Shown here one piece after another: positions 54,353-62,000 of a DNA stretch of 62,000 nucleotides (its first letter is position 1; each line of letters opens with the position of its first letter). Where the stretch lies: contig CM043969.1 of NCBI GenBank assembly GCA_014529385.2, forward strand, positions 76,058,676 through 76,120,675, given 5' to 3'. A program made the translations under genes and the position numbers. A model generated the notes under the pieces. That model was given only the letters and a program-made list of their open reading frames with translations. It was not told the DNA's origin and did not search any database. Source of the DNA: Adiantum capillus-veneris. Lineage: Eukaryota > Streptophyta > Polypodiopsida > Polypodiales > Pteridaceae.

Positions 54353-55204
54353 GAGTGGCGGAATTCCACCGCAGAGAGTATTGGCCCCAAACCTTGGCGC
54401 CCCTTTCGGTATTTCTTTATATTACTGCCGATTCACAAAGTACAACAGCCGAGGAGCACCTGCTCTGCAATCTGCACGCTAAAAAGTGCACCACGTGCCA
54501 ATAGAAAAGAACAGACTGATACAAACTTTTACCACTTTAATAACAACTGAACTGAAAGAGAGACGACACGCGACACGGAGTGGCGGAATTCCACCCCAGA
54601 GAGTATTGGCCCCAAACCTTGGTGCCCCTTTCCGTATTTCTTTATATTACTGCCGATTCAAGTACAACAGCCGAGGAGTACCTGCTTTGCAATCTGCACG
54701 CTAAAAAGTGCCAGAGAGGGCCCCCAAGGCTCATATTTAAAGGCCCAAAGCCTAAAAGCATCAAATATGAAAAGCTGATCCCAAAAAATCACTTTTCTAA
54801 AATTTCGGGATTTTCCTAAAAATCCGCTGCGAATTCCGGGACGTCCGTACAGGTGCCACATGATCATATTTTGATGTGCAAAGTCTTTTGAGTGTGTTGT
54901 GCTTTATTTTTAATGCCTTTATGCCACTTGGGGCTCCATCGGAGGGGGTCCCCGTAAGTTGGTAGGACTTCTTCTTCTGTTACTTGTTCTTCTGAGGGTT
55001 TCTAGAATTAGGGTTTGCAGATTTTAGGGTTAGGGTTTCTAGAATTAGGGTTTGCAGGTTTTAGGGTTAGGGTTTTCAGAATTAGGGTTTCAATAGTTAG
55101 GATTTCTGGTAGAAATTAGGGTTAGGGTTTCTGCTCTCGGGCAGCCACATCATCTGTAAGTTGACTCCATTCTTTAGGCTTTGACACGTCAGCAGTTTGT
55201 TACA
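54353..55204 (-). repeat. J-type LTR with 225-bp internal duplication
   Basis: The GAGTGGCGGAATTCCACC...CTAAAAAGTG stretch occurs twice (54353-54488 and 54578-54713), offset 225 bp. TTAGGG-type units lie at about 55000-55130 and the end is CAGCAGTTTGTTACA at 55204, as in J. The left end is truncated. It directly abuts gag of fragment F, so it was probably a J-family insertion into that gag. Confidence 0.85.
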
Positions 55205-55208
55205 ATAG

Positions 55209-55529
55209 ATGGTTAGGACGTCTATTTTACAGGCTTTGCCAGTTCAGCCCGTCACCTTTCAGAGCCCGCATGCTGTCTTGAATGGACAGGGAATTGGTTA
55301 CCAGGCAATGCATACAGTTTTTCCACCACCCATGGTACATCCTGGGTATTTTGGGGGTGGATTTGTGTTCCAGAGTATGGCTGGTTATGCACTTGGAAGC
55401 CAACCGTACATGCTTGGAACAGTGTTTGGGGGTATGCAAGGCATGATGCCAAACCCCATGTATGGTAGCATCGGCATGCAGCAAGGTTTCAGAGCAACCA
55501 GGGCCAGTTTGGGGTGCCACAAGGTAACT
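55209..55529 (+). pseudogene. F gag, Gly/Met-rich segment
   Basis: Matches D gag (SPHAVLNGQGIGYQAMHTVF, YFGGGFVFQSMAGYALG, NPMYGSIGMQQGF). A one-base change of frame after GMQQGF precedes the inserted LINE piece. Confidence 0.9.
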
Positions 55530-55898
55530 TTATAGGGCAGTACTTGAGGCTAAGCTTAGTTTATATGGAGAAACTGAGGGCCTACGGGCTCCTGGCCAGG
55601 CAAGGTTCAGGCGGACCTTCTCCCCCATCGACCACATCTTCGTTTTGTGCTACCTCATTGACAGGGCAAAGGTGCGGAAGAAGAAGCTTTATTACTGCTT
55701 TGTGGACTTCAACAAAGCGTTTGACACAGTCCCACGGGAGAGGCTCTTTCGGCGACTTCAGAGTCTAGCGATACCATCGGAGATGATATGGGCCATCTAT
55801 ACTCTCTATGAGAGTGACTTGGAGAGTTTGTTGTCCACGCGGCCTGTCATAGTCCATTGCTAGCACCATTGGTGTTAAGCAAGGATGCGCTCCCCGAC
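55530..55898 (+). pseudogene. LINE reverse transcriptase piece inside F gag
   Basis: One frame reads FSPIDHIFVLCYLIDRAKVR, then KKKLYYCFVDFNKAFDTVPR, ERLFRRLQSLAIPSEMIWAI and, after a frame change, IGVKQGCAPRP. FVDFNKAFD and GVKQGC are hallmark motifs of non-LTR RT (the palm aspartate region and the block before the FADD motif). No poly-A tail or target-site duplication accompanies it; gag resumes at about 55900 with VPMLQTIPYDNLG. Confidence 0.85.
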
Positions 55899-56835
55899 CC
55901 ACTACAGTGCCCATGTTGCAAACAATTCCTTATGACAATTTGGGGACACTGGAAAAGCCGAAAGCTTACAAAGAAGGTGGTGCAGTTGTAAAGTTTAGCA
56001 CTTCTAGCGGCTTTGAGGATAAGGCAAAAGCTCTTACTTTTTTCCAGTAGTTTGATATAGCTTGTGTAGGAGGGAATTTTACAGAGGCCTCTAAGGTTAG
56101 GAAAGCTGCCACTTTCTTGAAAGATAATGCGCTTACATGGTGGACGACATTGTTAATGCAAGGACAGGCACTCGCCATATGGGTCTACTTCAAGCAAATG
56201 TTTGCATCTGCTTGGCTGTCAAATCAATTTGAAGTCGACGTCATGACGGATTTGCACCAGCTTATTTCGGCTACTTGTAAGAGCTTGCTGGAGTACAATC
56301 GGAGGTTTTGTAAAGCGTTACTCTCAGTAACCTCCTATAGATTTGTGCCATTGACAAAGCAGATAGAGAAGTACTTTTGTGGGCTGCCTAAAGGGCTTCG
56401 GGACTACTGTACCAAGAACAGAGTGGCTACCCTCACCCAGCTCATAGAAGTTGCTAACATTGGTCTTGGGTTGTTGAAAGGAGAGGACAGTGGGTTTCCG
56501 AGCAACAAAAAAGGAGGGCAACCGAAGAAAAATTCAGCGAAGAAGCCCTTGTGAAAATGGCTCCTGAAGCGTCACAGGGGTCAGAAAAGGCCAACAAGGA
56601 TAAGGACTCAGCCGGGACTTTTGAAGCGCAGGCAAAGAAACAGAAAGGAAGCTTTTTGTGCGTAAGTCGCTCGAGGAAAAGAAGGTCACTTTGCTACCGA
56701 TTGTCCACAAAGGAAAAGACCAACTGACTCAGATGGCTGAAAACAAATGCTTTATATGCGAGCAACTTGGTCACTTTGCTACCGATTGTCCACAAAGGAA
56801 AAGACCAACTGACTCAGATGATAAAGAGGACCAGA
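55899..56835 (+). pseudogene. F gag: capsid and zinc knuckle
   Basis: Continues as in D (YDNLGTLEKPKAYKEGG). A TAG at 56048-56050 replaces CAG of D (33870-33872). 56117-56554 carries LTWWTTLLMQGQALAIW and YRFVPLTKQIEKYFCGLPKG. A one-base deletion near 56550 shifts the frame. The zinc knuckle CFICEQLGHFATDC is intact. A 52-bp block including the second half of the knuckle occurs twice (56684-56735 and 56769-56820). Confidence 0.92.
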
Positions 56836-57725
56836 AGAAAGGCAAGAAGCCTAAACCCACGGCAGGTTTGGTGCCAGATATGGTGGGTGACAAGCCCAGT
56901 ATAGATGCCAGCGAGTTATGCAGAGCATGGGGTAAAGTTAGAGATCAGACGACACTCATCTTCTTTGATCCAGGTGCCAAAGCAAACTTTATCTCACCAG
57001 AGTTAGCTATGAAGCTGGGCATCAGAGCTAAAGAGATGGGGTACACGGTAGAGGCAGGGTTGGCATGTCCTGGCTACTCAGAGTGCGTTACTTCCATTAT
57101 TGGAAAGCTGCGTCTGCATATTCAGTCATATGTAGACACAAAAGAATTTTATATCATGCCATTGGAAGGGTGCGATGCGCTACTTGGAATTCCGTGGATG
57201 TCCAGAGTACATGGTATGCTAGATGCCTTCGGCAAGACAATCACCCTTCAGCATAGGGGCAAAACTCATGTTTTGGATGTAAAGCTCAAAGGGGAGTCTG
57301 TCCCTATTGTATCTTCTTCGGCTATCACTTCTATAATAAAGAATCATCTTTCTGTGTTCTTGATTTTTGCACATGATGTCTCAGATAATTGTCAGTCAAA
57401 TATATCTGTGTTAGATAAAGAAAGGTCAGCATTTTTGCGAGAGTTTAGTGACTGTTTTTCTGATTCATTACTGTCGCAATTGCCCCCAGAGTGACCTAAG
57501 GACCATCGGATAGATTTGGTGCCAGGGTGTAGCCCACCAAATAGACCTCCCTACCTGGTTAGCACGGCGCAACAGAAAGAGATTATGGGCCAGGTTGAGG
57601 AGTTATTAGAGAAGGGGCTGATCCAGCCTAGTTCTTCACCCTTTTGCTCCCCAGTGCTCCTAGTACAGAAAAAGGATGGCTCATGGCGCATATGTATTGA
57701 TTACCGTGCGCTGAATTAGAATACG
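56836..57725 (+). pseudogene. F protease and start of RT
   Basis: LIFFDPGAKANFISPELAMK with catalytic DPG at 56967-56975, and LEGCDALLGIPWMSRVHGML. A TGA at 57492-57494 is followed by the linker VPGCSPPNRPPYLVSTAQQK and RT as far as VLLVQKKDGSWRICIDYRAL. It breaks into H at about 57725. Confidence 0.92.
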
Positions 57726-58600
57726 CGCAGAACAAAGCAGAAAAGCACGACAAAAAGCAGAAGAAAGGAACTGACTTCCTGGGTTATTTGGGTTGTCAGT
57801 CTACTTTTGCCTCGGCAAGAAAGCAAAAGAAGCATGTGCAATTTGAAGAAGTACCTAGTTCTTCTTCTTCTTCTTCTTCTGACAGTTCTTCTAGCTCCTC
57901 TGACTCGAGCGAAGAAGACCGAAAAGGGAAAAAGCGAAGCACAAAGCAAAGCTTCAGAAAGGGCAAGGAAAAGGCAAAGAAGTCTAAATCTCGCCCAATG
58001 GTTGACAGTTCTACAGAGGCTCGTCTTTGGATAGTTCGGACTCTGAGGACAACAACTTTTATGCAAGAAGAATTTTTATAAAGCCAACCAGTATGACTTT
58101 CTGGAAGATAAAAGCAAGAAAGTCCGAGAGTTCAAAGAAGGTGGATAGTCAATTAAATTTGACATGTTTTCTGGTTATTGAGATGCTTCGAAGGCTTTGG
58201 CCTTCATGTAGCAGTTTGACATAGCTTTCTCTGGAGGGGTTACTCAGAGCACTCCAAGATTCGGAGGGCTACCTCTTATTTCAAGAGAAATGCTCGAACT
58301 TGGTGGTCCACGCTTCTGTTGAACAAGACAGTGCCAGTTAAATGGCTGAAATTAAAAGGCTTTTTATTTCTTCTTGGCTGACTTGAGAGTATGAATGCGA
58401 CATACGAATTGCTTGGAACCATCTTTGGATGACCAAGAAGGATACATTGGATGCATATTGCGAGAGATTCTGGAGCTCTTTTCTACCAGCCTCTTTATTT
58501 AAGAAGATCTCGTTCAAAGAACTCGAGCGGTTTACCTTGCGACTTCCTACAGAGATCCGAGATCACTGCTTAGAGCAAAAGTCAGATTCCGAGGACTTCT
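57726..58600 (+). pseudogene. H gag remnant
   Basis: 57788-58081 encodes HVQFEEVPSSSSSSSSDSSS and a Lys-rich stretch. This Ser/Asp run from TCT repeats is absent from D gag. 58130-58430 shows broken capsid traces (DASKALAFM, FDIAFSGGV). 58429 onward: LDAYCERFWSSFLPASLFKK and LRLPTEIRDHCLEQK match the capsid of D (YNRRFCKALLSVTSYRF, GLRDYC). Confidence 0.75.
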
Positions 58601-59025
58601 ACATATTGCCCTTGGAAGGTTGTGATGTCCTCTTGGGAATTCCCAGGTACCACAAGAACAACGCCGTCGTCGACTATCGGGCGAGAAAAGCGACTTTGAC
58701 TACAGAGAAGGGCCGAACTATTGTACTTGATGTAAAACTTAAGGGCGAGTCTGTCTCTATTGTATCGGCTTCGGCCGTTTCAAAATTAATGAAATCCAGT
58801 CTGTTTGTTTACTCGATCTTTCTGAGAGAGTTGAATGATGAGAATAGGACAAATATGTATGAACTTGATAAAGAACGCCAAGATTTTCTCCACACTCATG
58901 CTGATTGCTTTTCAGAGGGCTTGCCAGGCGAGTTACCACCCGCTTGTCCTGAGGATCATACTAATGATCTGATACCTGGAAGCACACCATCGAACCAGCC
59001 ACCTTACCGTGTGAGCCGAGCCTAG
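58570..59025 (+). pseudogene. H protease C-terminal part fused to gag
   Basis: EIRDHCLEQK runs directly into SEDFYILPLEGCDVLLGIPR. Compared with D this skips the zinc knuckle and the protease active site (roughly 240 codons). It then follows the family: LDVKLKGESVSIVSASA, PEDHTNDLIPGSTPSNQPPY. A TAG at 59023-59025 ends it. Confidence 0.85.
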
Positions 59026-59029
59026 AACG

Positions 59030-60240
59030 AAGAAATTATGAACAAGTGAAAGACCTCTTGGAAAAGGGTCTTGTCCAACCTAGTACTTAACCGTATTGCT
59101 CTCCAGTGTTGTTGGTTTTGAAGAAAGACGGATCTTGGAGAATGTGCATCAATTATAGAGCTCTCAAGAAAATCACCATCAAGAACAAATTTCCGATTCC
59201 TAGGATTGATGATATACTTGACCGACTACAATGATCTTCGTGTTTTAGCAGGATCAATTTGAAGAGCGGATATCATCAGATCCGAATTGCGCCGTGAGAT
59301 GTGTACAAGATAGCTTTTCGGACGACTTTTGGGTTATTTGAGTTTTTGGTGATGTCTGTTGGCCTAACCAATGCTCCTGCGACATTTAACCGGATGATGG
59401 ACTGGATTTTTCAAGAGTACAAACTATTTGTCGACACTTTCTTTGACGACATCATTGTTTTCTCCAAGGATGAGACAGAACATAGAGAACATCTGCTACA
59501 GGTCTTTCAAGCATTACGAGATCACAAGTTAGTGATTAATGCGAAGAAAAGTTAATTTTTCCTACCCGAGATACACTTTTTGGGACACGTTGTCTCAGTA
59601 GCAGGAGTGCAGATGGACCCAGCCAAGATAGAGACTATCCGTGATTGGCCCGATTTGAAGAATGTCCATGAAGCTCGAAGCTTCTTGGGATTGTGTTCGT
59701 ACTACATGCGGTTCATTAGAAAGTTTGCAGAGGTTGCTTCCCCTTTGCATATCTTCAGAGAGAAAGGAGTCCCTTTCTCGTGGGGACCCACAGAGGTGAC
59801 TGCCTTTCAGACATTGAAAGAGAAATTGACTACAGGACCAGTTTTGACTTTACCGGACTTGCAAAAGTCATTTGAAGTATATTGTGATGCTTGTGGTCGT
59901 AGTCTGGGTGCGGTCTTAATGCAAGAAGGCCATGTCATTGCCTACGAGAGTCGATTGTTCTCAAGGCCGGAATTGGCAGCATAGATTTATGAGAAAGCGC
60001 TTTTGGCGGTTATCCATGCTCTTACTCAGTGGTGGCATTTACTTAGTCGGAGCGGATTTTACTGTCTTCACAGACCATCAGAATTTACGCTAGAAGCAGC
60101 TATCGGAAAAGCAGATGCAGTGGGCGAACATCTTGTCACAGTTTCACTTCCAGATTGTCCATGTGTAGGGACAAAAGAATTTGGTGGCAGATGCTTTGTC
60201 CCGGAAGCTGTTGGTTCTGGCTATTTTCGCGATTCATTAT
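59030..60240 (+). pseudogene. H reverse transcriptase and RNase H
   Basis: RT: traces of [37 protein letters not shown], catalytic FFDD at 59439-59450, with a TAA in the segment before IHFLGHVV. RNase H: 59580-59984 (VYCDACGRSLGAVLMQEGHV, IAYESRL), a TAG at 59982-59984, then decayed text to 60240. Confidence 0.92.
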
Positions 60241-60329
60241 AGGCGCTTCGAGGATATGGTCGATTAATATGCCACATATAAAGATTTTGCAGATATTTTC
60301 ACTCGGATATGGAATGGGGAGATAGTAGC

Positions 60330-61650
60330 GGGATATTCCATTTGGGATGGCTACTTGATGAGGAAAACCATGTTGTGTGTTACTCAGCCGTTGAGGAAAA
60401 AGGTTATGACAAAATGCCACTGTCCACCTTTTACGGGTCACCGCGGCATTGCTACCACCTTGAAAGGGGTAGAGAGATACTTCTTTTGGTCGAGACTCAA
60501 GAAGGATGTGGACGATTTTGTGCGCAGTTGCTTGGTATGCTAGAAGGTCAAGTTTGACATGCATAAAGCATAGGGATTGTTACGGCCTTTACCCATACCC
60601 ACCGGCCCCTGGGAAAGTATTGCAGTGGATTTCATTTTTGATCTCCCGAGAACAGAGTAGTCACGATGGTATCTGGACTGTTATTGACAGATTTAGCAAG
60701 CAAGCTCATTTCATTCCAGTGAAGAAAACAGTAAAGCCGGATCACTTAGCGAGACTGTTTGTGGCCCAGATCTTCAGATTACATGGCATGCCCTAGACGA
60801 TTGTCTCCGACAAGGACCCCAGATTCACGAGTTTGTTTTGGAAGGCTATTTGGGAGAAAATTGGCACGCGGTTGTAGTTCTCATCATCTTTCCACCCGCA
60901 GATTGACGGGCAATCTGAGATTGCCAATTCAGTGGTACTAGATTTATTGAAGTCTTACATCTCGGATCAGAAGACTCAATGGGAAAAGTATTTACCTTTG
61001 GTGGAATTTGCCTACAATAACACGATACACTCTTCGACGGGGAAGGCGTCATTTGAGATTATTGAAGGTGCTACGAAGGTTCCACCCTTCCTAAGCACAA
61101 AAGATAAGATTTTTGAAGCCGATGAGTACACGCATGACTTGGACACGGCTTTTGCCAAGGTCCGCGAGGCTTTTGAAATCTCAAGAAAGGCAGTAGATCG
61201 CCATCGTCGCGATTTAAAATTGAAGGAGAACGATTGGGTGCTCTTACGTTTTGAGAAGGTACGCCTGAGAAAGAAAAAGGGAAAGGAGAGGCTTTTTTCA
61301 AAGCTTAGTATGCGATACTACAAACCTTTCCAGATCTCTGAAAAGATAAATGATGTCTCCTTTAGACTGAAGCTGCCCTATACTTGGAGGATTCACAATG
61401 CTTTTTATGTGAGTCTCCTGAAGCCTTTTAAAGGCGATGTGTCCGAAGATGGGGAGCCTCATGAGCAACTCAAAGTGGAAGAAAACGAGGAAATGCTTGT
61501 TCTCGAATAGATATTGGCACATAGAGACAGAAAGATAAAGGGTAAAGTGATAAGGCGGTTCTTGGTTAAATTCAAGAACTATCCTGCATTGGATGCGAAG
61601 TGGATGGAGGAGGAGGACCTAGCAGATACTCTACTCCTTAGATTGTGAAT
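60330..61650 (+). pseudogene. H integrase and chromodomain
   Basis: 60355-60543 has HRGIATTLKGVERYFFWSRL and CLVC; 60506-60796 has the core WISFLISREQ-type text with SKQAHFIPVKKTVKPDHLAR; 60932-61510 has LDLLKSYISDQKTQWEKYLP, FAYNNTIHSSTGKASFEI, NDWVLLRFEKVRLRKKKGKE and WRIHNAFYVSLLKPF. A TAG at 61508-61510 precedes the chromodomain (LAHRDRKIKGKVIRRFLVKF, DAKWMEEEDL). Confidence 0.92.
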
Positions 61651-61750
61651 CTTTACCTTGAAGCATTTGGATTAGCATAGTCTATTCTAGATGGAACCCG
61701 AACTCAGCTTGGGCGGAATCTGGTGCAGTGGGTATGCCCAAGAGGGGAGT

Positions 61751-62000
61751 TGCTCCGCTCCTTTGTCAACAGATTGCCTCGATTTTTGATATTAAAGTCA
61801 CTAATGTCTCTTTGAGTTTCAGGGATATTGTGAGCTGACAGTATTCTGTTGTACGACTTATGAACTGGAATTCTCGATAATATGATACTGATTTGTTCTT
61901 GACTTGTTTAAGTGCAGGAACTGATAGACGAAATGACTGCAGCATTTTGGTCTGAATTATTTCGATAGACATGGTTGCAATATGGATTAGTCAATCGGGC
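61751..62000 (+). repeat. Probable start of H 3' LTR
   Basis: After the purine tract the sequence begins TGCTCCGCTCCTTTG. No second copy is in the window to confirm the limit, and there is no open frame of note. Confidence 0.45.

Larger units (their letters stand above)
55205..57725 (+). mobile_element. Chromovirus fragment F (D family): partial gag to start of RT
   Basis: It starts in the middle of a D-type gag and ends at the RT motif CIDYRALN, where H sequence begins. LTRs are not attached; the D-type LTR piece at 48563-49015 may be its left end. A LINE RT piece (about 55530-55898) lies inside gag. Confidence 0.88.
57726..61750 (+). mobile_element. Chromovirus H, decayed, 5' part missing
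   Basis: A second chromovirus lineage related to B/D but more diverged: broken gag, protease remnant, RT, RNase H, integrase with chromodomain, and a polypurine tract (CCCAAGAGGGGAG, 61737-61749). The 5' LTR is not in the window. More than ten stops make it the oldest-looking chromovirus here. Confidence 0.88.

Overview
This window is a stretch of plant nuclear DNA made almost entirely of LTR retrotransposons inserted into one another. A land plant with a large, repeat-rich genome fits best. The evidence is Ty1/copia elements primed by initiator-Met tRNA, chromodomain-bearing Ty3/gypsy elements (chromoviruses), AAACCCTA-type motifs in LTRs, plant-style LINE fragments, and one exon that looks like the start of a plant FURRY-like protein. 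The sequence alone does not identify the species.

Layout. 1-3743: right part of a copia element (A1). 3744-8214: the only stretch without an obvious LTR element. It holds a 97-bp tandem duplication, a hairpin, a tRNA-like (SINE-like) piece inside an inverted-repeat pair, a probable host first exon (7030-7131) and a decayed zinc-knuckle reading frame. 8220-29810: copia element E (TSD TCTAA). It is split by J, a non-autonomous minus-strand LTR element (8878-13465, TSD CTATC), and by chromovirus B, also minus strand (17282-29039, TSD GATAT). B is itself split by C, a gag-only derivative (23098-27639, TSD CTTTC). 30249 to about 46868: element I, with gag and protease but no polymerase. Its 5' LTR is split by the nearly intact chromovirus D (31325-39753, TSD CACTC). 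Its 3' region is split by K, a deleted copy of the E family (43007-45764, TSD CAGAC).

46869-62000 is a mosaic: an unassigned LTR piece, a LINE endonuclease fragment, a J-type LTR piece, a D-type LTR piece, a second copia copy (A2, 49016-54352) with both LTRs, another J-type LTR, a chromovirus fragment F carrying a piece of LINE reverse transcriptase inside gag, and a decayed second chromovirus H whose 3' LTR runs off the window.

The six target-site duplications give a relative order. The decayed zinc-knuckle frame was hit by E; E was hit by J and B; B was hit by C. Separately, I was hit by D and by K. No element reads as fully intact; D is closest. LTRs of B, C, D, J and several fragments share one short block around the AATAAA signal although the rest of their LTRs differ. 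That block, together with the polymerase-less elements J, C, K and I, suggests a community of elements that could share machinery. All boundaries and reading frames were judged by eye, without alignment or database search.
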